From: Telopea speciosissima
Taxonomy: Eukaryota > Streptophyta > Magnoliopsida > Proteales > Proteaceae
Assembly: GCF_018873765.1 (NCBI RefSeq)
Contig: NC_057926.1
Location: forward strand, 36,378,946-36,442,945
Reading direction: 5' to 3'
Length of the DNA stretch: 64,000 bases
Position numbers and translations under genes: made by a program. Shown here piece by piece: positions 35,111 through 46,113 of the stretch; the first letter of the stretch is position 1, and each line of letters begins with the position of its first letter. The notes under the pieces were generated by a model. It was not told the DNA's origin and ran no database searches. It saw nothing but the letters and a program-made list of their open reading frames with translations.

Positions 35111-35465
35111 AAATATAATCCGTCATGGATGGTGGTGGTCATGCATAGGAAATAGCTCTTAACCATTTGAGGAGTATTGGGCTTCTAAGGGATGGATTGG
35201 GTTCAACACTAGAGATGAGTGGAAGGAACTTATTAGCTCTTAACCATTTTCTATTCATCTTGTGAAGCTTTTATTTGAAACTGAGTGAAAGATATTAATG
35301 AGAACGATGAGCTTTCTTCTGTCAACTTGGATTACAGGAGGGAATGTGCTTGGTGTTGATGAGTGTTTCCACTTACTACATTTTAAGGATGGGAAGTAAC
35401 AGAAATAATAATGTTGCAGTGTTGCTATCTACTTGACAGAGTTTATGGCTTTCCATTCTACTTGA

Positions 35466-37680
35466 ACCTTTGTGTTGATGAAGGCAGAGTTGAAAAGTGT
35501 GAAGCGGATCGAGCAGTTCTTAGAGGACTATGGGTCCTACTCGGGTCAGGTGATTAATCTTGCAGAAAGCAAGGTATTTTTGGGAAGAGTTACAATGGCT
35601 AGAAAACAACGTCTGACTGCAGCACATCAAATTCCTATCTGCAAGCTACCTACCCGGTATCTGGGAGTGGAACTGTTGCATGGAAGGGTGAAAAGAGAGG
35701 TGCTCATGCCTTTGATAGATAAATTTAAAAGAAGATTGTCGGCTTGGAAAGGGTGCCTTCTATCCATGGCGGGTCGTGTGGAATTGGTGAGATCCGTGAT
35801 GTGTAGTATACCAATTCATAATTTTTCGGTTTACCTGTGGCCAGCATCAGTCATAGATATCATGGAAAGATGGATCCATAACTTCATCTGGATGGGTGAA
35901 GCGGACAAATCCAAGGCCATTACTGTCTGTTGGGACAGTCTCTACAAGCCCAAGAAGGAAGGGTGCCTAGGGAAACGTCGCCTGCGGGATTTAAACTTGG
36001 CTCTGATAGCAAAGTTGGCATGGTCAATAAAAACGGAGAAGTCAAACTTTGCAGTTTTTTTGAGAGGGAGGTTTTTGAAAAAGGATGGAACCCCAAAGAG
36101 TGCAGTTGGATCATCTTCAGTGCTCCATGGGCTTCGAAGAGTATGGGAGTTTGTTCAGTCGGCAGAACGATGGGTCGTTGGAGATGGATCGTCAATTTGG
36201 TTCTGCTACGACAAATGGGTAGGAGAGCATAGTGTTGAAGACTTATTGAAGCCTAGCCGGATTCCACTCAACCTAACTACCACAGTTTCTGATTTTTTAG
36301 AGGGAGAACAGTGTGAGTTCCCTAATGTCTCGGCTTTGGCGCTTCAGGCAGTATTCACAACGGTCCAGGACCTTGGCATCACGGCTATAGCCAGAGATGA
36401 TTTACGGGTTTGGGCTCATTCAAAACAGGGAGCTTTACGGTGAAGTCTACATGGAATGGCCTGAGATTGAAAGTAGCCCCACTGGAGTGGTGTTGGGCGA
36501 TATGGCAGCATGAGCTTCACCCTCGCAGTTCTTTGTTTGGGTGGAGGATGGTGCATGGTGCACTCCCAACAGATGATAAAGTGAGACAAAGATTGGTTCC
36601 CATAGTCTCAAGATGTGAACTCTTCCACGAGGCAAGTGATACAAGCCACCACATTTTTATAGGCTGCCCTTTCTCAGACCAAGTGTGGAGAGAAATCCTC
36701 TATTATTTTAATGAAAATTGGCCTGGGTTTCCATCGATTGAGCTTCTCTTTTCCTGGTGGCGAAGGAAAGCGAAGAGTGTCTCCCTAAGCAGTGTTTGGG
36801 GGTTACTTCTCATAGTAGGTTGTCAGCAAATTTGGTTAGAGTGCAACAAAAGAAGATATGACAATCTAAGAGAAACACCGATGCAAGTGGTGAAACGCTG
36901 CCTGAGAGAGGTCTCTGATAGTTCACGAATTGGTGGAGTTCGGGTGAAATTGGTTGATGAACTAGTCATGGCTAGAAAGTTCCAAGTGGCAATTGCAAGA
37001 ACGCTAGCAAGTTCTGTTTTAGAAGTGAAATGGCGTCAACCACCCCCAGGCTAGACAAAACTGAACATTGATGGCTCATCTCTGGGAAATCCGGGGTTCT
37101 CAAGCGCAGGAGGGATATTCAAAAATAATATCGGTTCCCCAATCAGGTGCTTTGCAACCTTTCCAAGGCGTGGGAACTAATTTTAAAGCTGAAATGGCAG
37201 CCTTTTTTGAAGGAATCAGAGAAGCTAACGAGCTACAAATCAGTAGGTTGTGGGTGGAATGTGACTCTACATCTGTGGTCTCTTCAATTCTCTCAAACAC
37301 GTACCCATGGTACTTCCTGCAGCACTGGTGGACAGTATCCAGCTTTCTTGGCTCCATTCAATGGTGCATCACTCATTGTTTCCATGGAGTAAATACTGCA
37401 GCGGATGCACTGACCAAAAGAGCAGCAACTCTACAAGAATCCTTCTTCTTGACCACTGCCCCTTCTTTCATTGCTCATGCAATCGAATGGGAAGCTTTGG
37501 GTCGGCCCTATTACAGATTCTAGCCAGTCTCCGGTTAGTATGATGTTTCTGGTTCTTTGACTGCAATAGAGGGATGTGAATGGCCAAATTCAGCTTTTGC
37601 ATGCTATCTTCCCTCTCCCTCTTGATGTAACTTTCTCATTTTCTTTCTAATATATACATTACTGATATTTACCAAAAAAA
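35466..37680 (+). mobile_element. LINE-2, 5'-truncated non-LTR retrotransposon
   Basis: About 2.2 kb of a plant LINE, beginning inside the RT region and ending in a short A run (37673-37680) after AATATATACATTACTG. It was inserted into the 3' flank of FATB copy 2: CTTGAACCTTT before it and GAGGTAAATGCTA after it are adjacent in the related flank at 366-775. No long target duplication is evident. Confidence 0.85.
35472..37523 (+). pseudogene. LINE-2 ORF2 C-terminal half: RT thumb, zf-RVT, RNase H
   Basis: Three overlapping frames. 35472-36443 carries AELKSVKRIEQFLEDYGSYS, LPTRYLGVELL, LSMAGRVELVRSV and YKPKKEGCLG, the RT-distal part of LINE ORF2. 36410-37054 carries zf-RVT (WQHELHPRSSLFGWRMVHG, ALPTDDKVRQR, then a CxxF..H..HIFIGCPF metal-binding pattern). 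37060-37523 carries an RNase H-like domain with IDGSS, FKAEMAAF, VECDS and AADALTKRA, so the four acidic positions are still visible. Frameshifts near 36420 and 37170 and a TAG at about 37052 break it. Confidence 0.88.
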
Positions 37681-37985
37681 GAGGTAAATGCTAGATTTTT
37701 CTCTATGGGGGTTGGGCTTGTTGTGCGGCCCAAACCAGCCCATGCACTAAAGTGAAAGCATTCCCAGGCCCAACCAAGTTATAATAAGTGGGATATATGT
37801 ATAAATAACATGGCAAAAGTTTTTATTTACCCCACCATTATAGGAACCCATTGCCACATGTATTTCCATAATAGATTTGCCACATATACAAGATAATTTG
37901 ATATTCTGACCATTAGATAGATGGGATGACTCTTAACATGGGTCACATGTCAAATTTGGTGGTATGGATACAAAGGATATAAAAT
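37681..37985 (+). repeat. FATB copy 2 3' flank
   Basis: Reverse complement relative of 366-660 and 15684-19100, sharing AACCCATTGCCACATG, ACAAGATAATTTGATATTC and GTTATAATAAGTGGGATAT. In transcription direction it is collinear with the flank of copy 1. Confidence 0.75.
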
Positions 37986-37989
37986 CCAC

Positions 37990-38670
37990 TCCGCTTACAC
38001 ACTTCGAGGAGAAAGATGGGAAAACAGGAGTCGCACCAAGATTTGGGGTCTAGGACTCGTAAATGGTGTCTCTCTTTTATAGAAGGGACACTAAATTAAC
38101 TCCAAGACCCAACTGTCAAACATGGTTAAAGCCTAAACTAGATTTAACATGATGAATAATGACACATTATTTTAATGACAATGAACTTTGATAGTCAAAA
38201 TGGCTAAAATTATGGAATTGCCCTTGAATGACCACAAAATGAAACAAATGTATAAAATCACATTTAAATGTCACGGATGATTAAAATATGACTAAATGAT
38301 AACAGAGAAGTGCATATGAATTATTGAAATAGACTTATGACACATGGAAAATGTAGGGAATGATCCCCAATTGTTTATAATTCAAAAATGCAAGTCCTAT
38401 GATCCCAAAACAGATATTATTAGGCTCGCTCAATGCAAAATGACCAAAATGCCCTTGTTGGGCAATGATGTATGGGAGCTGTTGAGAACCTTGTGAAAAT
38501 AATATATTATGATTAAAACATGTGTATGAAGTCCAAAACATAAAAATTGAATCGGTAGTTCCATCCCGGGGCCTTAAACAAAATTTGGTCACAAAATGAC
38601 CAAAATACCCCTAGAATGTGAAATGGTACAAATGCTAGATCATACATTTTAAAATCATTAAAAATATTAG
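37990..38670. repeat. Older long-LTR relic, left part
   Basis: Diverged copy of the solo LTR that follows. It shares GGAGTCGC, GGTCTAGGA, TGACCAAAATGCCC and TTTGGTCACAAAATGACC blocks. It ends ATTAG, the duplicated target of the solo LTR, and resumes at 41689. Confidence 0.7.
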
Positions 38671-41600
38671 TGTAGGTGCAGCGGACGGAGGGTCGCTGAG
38701 CGTGCACCCGGGGGGAAAGAAAGAAAATGGAAAATGGGAGTCGCCACCTAGATTTAGGGTCTAGGACCCATGAATGGTGCCCCTCCTTTGCAGGAGGGGC
38801 GCTAATTTAACTCCAATGACTCAATGGATGGTCTGCCCCAGATCTCTGGGTAAGTGTCAAGTTACGGGCTGGGAAGGTGTTAGGCACCCAGCAACCGCCC
38901 GATCGACGGCCGGTCTTCCTAGACCAAACTCTGTTGTGTACTGTTGTTTTATACATATTATGTACCTAACTAAACTAATTTTTTTTTTTTGAAGATTTTT
39001 GATTATCTTAATTGAAATTTATGAACCTAATTAGGCTAATTAAGATTAATGTTTTAATCCTGATTACTATCACTAGGCTAGATGGTTATGTACATTATGC
39101 ATCCTAGTTAAGCTAATTAATGGATTTTACCTAAATTAGAAAGCTTAACTCTATGGCCTAAAACATGGTTGACTGTAAAAAAGAAAATCAAGTCTAATTA
39201 TATCATGGAGAAGGACAATTATATTGATAAGCAAAACAGCTTATAGGCCAAAATAGCCAAAATTACGAAAATGCCACTAAAGGGCCAAAATATGTACACA
39301 GGCATGAAATCATATTTAAATGCTGTAAATAAGTAAAACATGATTAAATAACATTAGCATCATGCATTTGGATCATCAAGAGCACATGAAATGGCAAGGA
39401 AATGTGGGGTGATAAAAATTACCAAAATGCCCCTGTTATGGCAAGCATGTAGAAAATGCATGATAATTCATGAAAATGCTGACTTATGCTTAAAACATGT
39501 TTATTAAATGTTAAAACATGCAGAAAAAGTAACAGGAGCCTTTCCGGGGTCCTAAGCAAGGTTTGGTCACAAAATGACCAAAATGCCCCTAAGGGCAAAA
39601 TGGCAAAAGTGTCAAAAGACACTTAGAATCATTGTAGGCATCGAAAGTGATGTTAAACATCCTAAAATGACTGAACACACCAAATGATATTTCCAGGAAT
39701 GATAGCCTAGGCTAGGGGCCCTAGGCCCAAGTTTGGTAAATTACCAAAATGCCCCTAGAGGGCACAAATGACTTTGTATGCATATCTATCAAGCATGATG
39801 GTCACGTATGCATATGAAAACATCCTAAACCATTCTAAAACAGCATGTCATGCATAAAAACATTTTTTCCTATTTTTTCAGAATTTTTCATTATAATTAG
39901 AAAAATGACATTTATACCCCTAAATGAGGTGGGAAATGTATAAAAACTATCAAACATACATGTCAGTGGATAATGATTCCATAAAATCAAGCATGATGAA
40001 ATATGCATTCCATAATTTTTTTGTGAATTTCTATGCATTTATATTATTTTTAATATTTTCTGAAATGCTAAAAAATAAGGGAAAACAAAGAAAAATATAA
40101 AATCCCCATCACAAGTCCGAATTGGATCAAACCAGAGCCCATTCCCACTAATCAAAACATGATCTTTAACATGGTCATAACACTTTTGTCCAAATACCCA
40201 CCCATATGTTCAGATTTTACATAATCCAAAATCCTTTACAGGGGCAAAAATGTCACAAAAAAAAATGATTTGGAGCTTGAGAAAATTAATGAATGTCAAA
40301 CATAGTGACAAGCATCATCCCTGAAAATTTCATATTTTTATCACTCTTTAATTATTTTTAACATTTTTATAACTGAAAAACAACCTTTGTTGTAAAGAAA
40401 ATCAAAACAAATACTTAGAAATAAGTAAAAAATATGGAAAAATACCCTTGAAGCGTGGAAGTGCCTGGGCTCAGCTTGAGTAACCTTTTTTTTTACCGTA
40501 AGTATCGCCGGAAACCTCCAAAAGCCGCTCCAAGTGTGGTTGCTCCGAATGGCAAGAGTGGTGAAGAAGGGGTATTTAAGGAATTTTATATCAGTAATGG
40601 AGCATAATGTAGGGATAAAAAACCATGGATGGAAAGAGGAGATCAAGGAATACGTGAAAGTAATTTTTCACTAATTTTCCTCCGTCCCTAAACCCTCCAA
40701 ATGGCCTCCTATTTATAGGAAAAAATCTGTTCGAGGAAAGGTCTCAATGACCCTTGGGGCCTTAATGGCTGGGGATAAGGTGAGTGATGGGCTCGCCGGG
40801 CTTGCGCGTGCTTAGGCCTGCTGGGCAGCCTAGGCCGGTGCAGCCTTACCTTGGCTCAGGCAAGTGGGCATGGGGCCATGTGTGGCTTAGCCTAAATGGT
40901 GGGGGCTTGTCCCCTGCCGACAGTCCACCTTGGTCGGGTCAGGCCGGGTCAATTCGGTTTGACTCGGATCGGTCACTTTTTTTTTTTTAATTCTTTTTTT
41001 CTCTTTCTCAAAGATTTCATTTTAAAGGCCCACATTCAAATATTGATATCTTCCAATCCGTGTGGCCGATTTTGACGCGCCACATATTTTCGCGAAGGTC
41101 TCAACCCGTACTTTTCATCCGTGTGACAGATATGGTCGGATTTTGCTTAAAAATGGCATGGATATCGAGGAAAGCACATAAATGGTGTTTCACATCGATC
41201 AAGGTCCAAATGATACCAAAATTTCATGAAATTTTACGTGTAAGCACAATATGACCAAATAAAGTTATCCAAATGATTTCAGGTCACATCGGGTGGCTCG
41301 GGTACCAAGAATCATACCAGGGGCAAAACGGTCATTTTCACAAAAGTTACCCGATTTGACCGAAACTTTACGTGAAAACTTAATATGACCAAATGAGATC
41401 ATCCAAAGTGTTTCAGGCTAAATCGGGTGATCTAGATACCGAGAACCGTGCCAGGGGCAAAACAGTCATTTTCACAAAGGTGTTGGATTTGGGTGAAACT
41501 TCAAATGTGAACTGAAAATGGTTAAATACGGCTATGTTAGGGGTTTAGGTTCTATTTGGGACAGTTTGGTTACAAAAAGTGGGGTAGGGGTAATTTGGTA

Positions 41601-41688
41601 ATTTTTGCCATTCAGTCACCACACGAGTTACGAACTTTACCATCATTGCCAAGACACACTTCCAAGGTGTCAAAATGTGGTGTCTACA
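38671..41688. repeat. 3.0-kb solo LTR (probably Ty3/gypsy, long-LTR type)
   Basis: 3018 bp bounded TGTAGGTGCAGC...GGTGTCTACA with a perfect ATTAG duplication (38666-38670 and 41689-41693). No gag, pol, primer site or partner LTR is present. The AAAATGACCAAAATGCCCC word recurs many times, and a GGAGTCGCCACCTAG block lies near the start. LTRs of this length in plants are mostly of gypsy elements, hence the inferred class. It is nested in an older LTR of its own family. No gene lies inside it; short frames there are incidental. Confidence 0.82.
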
Positions 41689-42250
41689 ATTAGAAATGAT
41701 GTTAAACACCCTAATGTGGCAAAATATCCAAATTTTCAGCTTGCACTTGGTGAAATGATCAAAATGCCATCGGAGGGCGAAAATACATTTTATGCATGAA
41801 TATGACATGAAATAAGCATGCATGCATGTGGAAATAGTCCAAAATTATTTAAAGTATAATGGAATGCATTATAAATATTTGTACGATTTTTTTGAGATTT
41901 TAACATGTTCTTTTTGGATTTTCACTTATGAAATTACCAATATACTCCCTCCCGGCAGTTGAAGGGGATTGGCCTAAGTCTTGTGAGACACCTCATGGGA
42001 CATCCACTAATTTTATTTGATTAAGAAAACCTTCCTTTTCTAGTGAAAATTTGCATGAAGGGTCCATTTTTTAGAAGATAGCATGAACATTTTTTAAAAT
42101 GAACAAAAAATGCATGATGACCTTACATGCTGGTATGCCATATGAAAACACTGAAATGGTCGAAATTCATCATGTACATGCTATATCAATTTTATAAAGC
42201 ATATTTATCTTATTTATGAAAAAAAAAATCATGTTAAATAAATGTATTTA
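41689..42250. repeat. Older long-LTR relic, right part
   Basis: Continues the relic of 37990-38670. AAATGATGTTAAACACCCTAA aligns with 39640-39665 inside the solo LTR, followed by GAAATGATCAAAATGCC and poly-A/T-rich sequence. The right end is uncertain. Confidence 0.6.
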
Positions 42251-42694
42251 AAATAACAACAATGATTTACATGTGTATAGACATATAAACCAATCAATGG
42301 AATACAAAACATTATACTCCCAACAATATAAAGCACGAATTTTATGTAATATAAATTTAAAAGTAACAATTTAAGTGAATTTAATTTATATATGCATTAT
42401 ATTCAACAATTTCTTCAATTATGAGAAAGCGGAAACTACGATCAGGTGTTATGCAACGGATTTCGTCCGTACATGTTACCAAGGCATGTTGACTAGTTGT
42501 TTAACCTAATTAGAATCCAAGGTTGAAAAGATTATAGAAATGAACCCACAAAGGCTGAAAGAGACAAGGAATGTAGCTATTGGGAATTTTCCTTCTATTT
42601 TTCTCCACTGATGAAAGTCTTTTCGATTCGATAAGTATATTAATATCAATAATTCTCCATGTGTATAAATATTGCATCAAATTTTTTTTTTTAC
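42251..42694. other. AT-rich spacer, no gene
   Basis: AT-rich sequence with no supported frame. It may be the end of the older LTR. Confidence 0.4.
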
Positions 42695-42829
42695 GGGTGT
42701 TGTTCTCTGTGCCGCAGCGCAGCCTATGCCCAGACACATGGGAGTGGGCGCAATGACCACTCTGCCCCCTGCACAGGCTGCTCATGTGCCTGGGCGCAGG
42801 CTGCGCTGCGGCACAGAGAACATTCTCCC
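42695..42829. mobile_element. GC-rich MITE or foldback element
   Basis: About 135 bp whose ends are near-perfect inverted repeats (GTTCTCTGTGCCGCAGCGC at 42701-42719, and its complement at 42802-42820), extending inward through GCCCAGACACATG. A, T-rich flanks. Similar GTGCCCAGACACATGGG motifs occur at 51400-51525 and 28820-28910, so a family is present. Confidence 0.65.
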
Positions 42830-42889
42830 TTTTTTTTTAATATATCTACCTATTATTCTCCATGTTTCAAACGTAGCTCTGGTTACATG

Positions 42890-43650
42890 GTCTAATGTTA
42901 AAGGGCTAAGCCCACTTCGGTAGACCGTTTAGTTAAATGGTCCGGTTATGGTTTTATAAATGACACCGTTTATTTAATCGGTTCGGCTCGGTTTAGACCG
43001 ATTAATCTAGCGATTTTAAACTGTGTAATCCAATCAAAACCGATTATAACCAAATTATCTAACCGTTTAAAGACTTAACAACTTTTTTTTTGATAAACAA
43101 AAGGGGAAAGTTTTCATACACGGTTGTGTAAGCCGTGTATGTGAGAGGGTCTCTCACAAAGAATTGGAAAAGTCATAAATCCCCCACCCATTAATTAATG
43201 CCTTGAAACTCTCACCCTCTCACATACACGGTTTACACGACCGTGTATGAAAACTTTCCCCTAAACAAAAAGTCAAGACTTAGCAAGGTGCAACTACTAA
43301 GCAATCACGTTTCTTCATTAATGATTTCCTTTTTCCAAAAAAAAACTAATAACTTAGTAAGTAATAAATAATAACTATTAACTAATAATTAGTATTAGTC
43401 TCAACCAATAACTAGTATTAGTAAATAGAGTAGTAAATGTGTATAGAACTGTCTAACCGTAACTGTGTAGAACCATATCGAACCATTTAACCGAAACCGT
43501 TCACCAAAAGGTCTAGGTTTTGATTATAAGACCGTTTAGTTTAGTTAAACGGTCTGGTGATAGTTTTTACCCTCAAGTAATCAAAACTGAATCGAACCGA
43601 ACCGTTCAACAAAAACCGGACCGTTTAACACCCTTAGAAGAACATGAAGG
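42890..43650. repeat. Repeat built of ACCGTTTA/GGTTCGG words
   Basis: Ends rich in AACGGTCCGG and ACCGGACCGTTTAACACCC appear in inverted orientation at the two sides (about 42920-43070 and 43440-43640). This pattern fits a non-autonomous DNA transposon. It is interrupted by the 159-bp MITE at 43103-43261. Target duplication not identified. Confidence 0.5.
43103..43261. mobile_element. 159-bp Mutator-type MITE
   Basis: Inverted repeats of about 48 bp (GGGGAAAGTTTTCATACACG at the left end and its complement at the right). A perfect 9-bp duplication TAAACAAAA (43094-43102 and 43262-43270) indicates a Mutator-superfamily MITE. Its transcript would fold into a long hairpin. Confidence 0.9.
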
Positions 43651-43817
43651 TTGAAATAAACCCTGTCCATGGGTCGCCTTCAAAGTTAGAGAGAATGCTG
43701 TATGTCAATAAAATCATTAATGTGGAAGAATATGGGTGAGGGAGAATCTCTTCACCCACCACTTAAACTATATATGGGTTTTGGGCCCATTTCTTCAAAA
43801 ATGTTATAAAAATTATG

Positions 43818-44006
43818 CGAAAGAGAAAAGTACCTGGTCACATGCGGCGCGTGGCCCTACTACCATATACAAGGTCATGCGAAATGACAACTGTGTCCTC
43901 AGGGATTTTTTCCTTTTCATGGGGGCGTGGCAGTCATTTCGTGCGCACTGTATCTGGGCGTAGGGGTTGCGCACCGTATGAGACCAGGTAGCGTTTTCTC
44001 TCCAAA
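43818..44006. repeat. MITE-like inverted repeat
   Basis: Ends GAGAAAAGTACCTGGTC and ACCAGGTAGCGTTTTCTC are imperfect inverted repeats. The interior has GTCATTTCG-type words shared with 51420-51470. Target duplication uncertain. Confidence 0.5.
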
Positions 44007-44734
44007 AAATTATTACACTTAGGAAGTTACCAAATGGTTTCTCATTCCACGCTCTATTATGTCTAATGTTTACCAAACGGTTTTCATTTTTGATCAAAAA
44101 TGATTTTCATTAATGATTTTGTTTTAAATAAGTCATAAACAAAAATAAAAATGATATCTAAAATATCCCAGCAAATGAAATGAATTTTTACAACTTAGTT
44201 GCTCATAGTTTGCATAGAAAACTATCTCATTATCAGATTACATAATTGTATATGTAAAGTCTCGAGGCTTAGAGATTTTTTCTTCTTCCTTGAAGGAGTG
44301 ATGATGTTTGAGTAGATAATTGGTTTATTCCAACGGGAAAGAACGGTCAGGTTACTGAATGGATTATCTATGATTGTTGGACAGGGAAAATTCTCACACG
44401 AGCCTCCAGGTTTGGATCAAATTAATCTCAATGAATAAAATGTTCAATATTTTATGGTTCCTCTATATAATTAATGACTGTAATTAATTTGATATCCTTG
44501 TGGTTCTTATCTGACCTTATGCAGCATGCTTGTGACGATGAATAAAGAAACAAGAAAATTATCTAGAATGCCAGAGGGGGTCATAAGAGAAATGGAACCT
44601 CACTACATAGACAGTCCGCCCTCCCATTCTGAATGAGGATAGCAGAAGACTACGAAAGCTCGATTATAGAAAAATGGAGTATGTTCGATCTGGTTTAATT
44701 GTAAGTTGAATATTATTAGATAGTATTGCCGAAC

Positions 44735-45480
44735 CATGTAAATTTCGTAAGGTTTTCACATCAGAAAAAGAAAGCTGTTTTCAACCTTAACAAATATTGG
44801 AATATTTAGATCACATAAAGGTTTGGTGCCCGCTTGATAATTTTACGGGTGTTTCTGTTATGGTTATGTGCTGAGAAACAGCAAAACAGTTTTTTTATTT
44901 TCTGTGCTGAGAAACCGTTTTTGACCCGCTTGATAAACCTGCTCTTGGAAACAAGCAAAACCCTTATTTTTAAAATAAAAAAAAATATAACAAAAGGATA
45001 TGTTTGGCTCACTTTTCCAATGGTACAAAAGAGCATAGTGAACGAATATAGGAGTTTTTATCGGACACACTTTTCCAATTTTTAGCCAAGAAACGACAGA
45101 ACATGTCCAACATGTTCTGTCAAAAACAGTCACAAAAAAATACTTCGTTATCAAGCAATTTTTAGGTGTTTTTCCGTTCTGAGGAACAGAAAAACACCAG
45201 AAACTGTTTCTTGTAAGGTTATCAAGCCGACTCTTGGTTTTTGACTTTTCCCCATGTTCACACACCGAATTCATATGGTGTTCACATCGGAAAAAGAAAG
45301 TTGTTTCCAACCCTAATAGATATTCGTATATACAAATCACATACAAGTTTGATTCTTGACTCTTTCCCATGTTCACATACCGAATTCGTAAGGTGTTCAC
45401 ATCGGAAAAAGAAATCTTTTTCCAACCCTAACAGATAATGGTATATATAGATCACATACAAGTTTGGTTTTCGACATATC
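44735..45480 (+). repeat. 115-bp tandem repeats in FATB copy 3 intron 4
   Basis: Three units containing GTGTTCACATCGGAAAAAG and AGATCACATACAAGTTTGG. Unit 1 is at about 44735-44825, unit 2 starts near 45252 and unit 3 near 45367. A MITE (about 44826-45237) separates units 1 and 2. Confidence 0.7.
44826..45237. mobile_element. MITE between tandem units in FATB copy 3 intron 4
   Basis: Ends CCCGCTTGATAATTTTACGG and TATCAAGCCGACTC are inverted around GCTTGATAA. The interior has AACAGAAAAACACC-type words facing GGTGTTTCTGTT. The class, perhaps hAT-like, is a guess. TTGG occurs on both sides. Confidence 0.5.
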
Positions 45481-45951
45481 CCCATATTACATATAATGAC
45501 TTTAAACACATTAAATCTGTAGCCTCGGTGGGATAATTTAGATGCCAATCAGCATGTGAACAATGTTAAATACGTTGGGTTGATGCTTGAGGTTAGATCT
45601 TTACTTTTCATATTTGTTTGCTTTTCTCTTTCATTTCTTTGTATCTTGTGAAGTTTTTATTTGAAACTGATTAGTGAAAAGATATTAATGGTGATGTTGC
45701 AGAGTGTTCCCATTTCATTCTTGGAGAACCATGAGCTTTCTTCTGTCAACTTGGAGTACAGGAGGGAATGTGCAATGATTGACATGCTTCAGTCTCTAAC
45801 TTCTATTTCTCATGAAACAATTGATCATGTCTCAAGTTCTGGTGGTGGTGCTGATGAGTGTTTCCACTTACTGCGTTTTGAGAGTGGGGTTGTGGTTGCA
45901 AGAGGAAGTACCAATTGGAGGCCCAAACATTCAAAAAACTTTAAGGAATAA

Positions 45952-46113
45952 ATGTGGTTTATAGTGAGGATGAAACAATTTGTTTAATTTTCATATCCTT
46001 GAGAATAATAGAAATAATGCTACAGTATTACGATGCTTGATTTTTTTTCCCCTTTGGAGATTTGAGCAAGGAGGCACAAACAGGCCAATGTACTAGTTCT
46101 AATTTGTGCAATA
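45952..46113 (+). repeat. FATB copy 3 proximal 3' flank
   Basis: Shares GTGAGGATGAAACAATTTG with 745-765 (reversed) and GGAGATTTGAGC..ACAAACAGGCCAATGTA with 600-640 (reversed). It breaks off at 46113. Confidence 0.65.

Larger units (their letters stand above)
30405..35400 (+). pseudogene. FATB-like pseudogene, copy 2
   Basis: Plus-strand relative of the intact gene. Exon 1 homology runs about 30405-30706 and ends LMNLLQ before GTTTGA. The ATG is lost (GATATC where copy 1 has GATCATGAC), and short deletions remove residues near INSKPF and KDKVADAF. Exon 2 is at 35149-35233 (ALNHLRSIGLLRDGLGSTLEM). Exons 3-5 are missing, and a shortened exon 6 follows at about 35270-35390 (DYRREC, then a deletion to DECFHLL). 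Between exons 1 and 2 lie repeat Y and copia C. Not functional. Confidence 0.85.
44200..45951 (+). pseudogene. FATB-like pseudogene, copy 3 (exons 3-6)
   Basis: Part of intron 2 (about 44200-44295), then exon 3 44296-44409, exon 4 44525-44700, exon 5 45523-45591 and exon 6 45703-45951, with splice sites matching copy 1. Exon 3 has TGA where copy 1 has CGA (VDNWFIPTGKNG follows). Exon 4 shifts frame after EMEPHYID. Exon 5 (DANQHVNNVKYVGLMLE) and exon 6 (LEYRRECAMIDMLQSL to TAA at 45949) remain open and keep the catalytic Asp, Asn, His and Glu-Cys positions. Exons 1 and 2 are absent. Intron 4 has gained tandem repeats and a MITE. Confidence 0.87.

Noticed and set aside
38671..41688. Minus-strand 65-100 codon frames in the long LTR
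   Set aside because: AT-rich chance frames without motifs. The region is explained by a solo LTR with perfect target duplication.
30405..46000. One very long FATB gene with exons from 30405 to 45951
   Set aside because: Exon 6 homology occurs twice (35270-35390 and 45703-45951), as does the 3' flank, and stops occur in exons 3 and 4. Two separate pseudogenes fit better.
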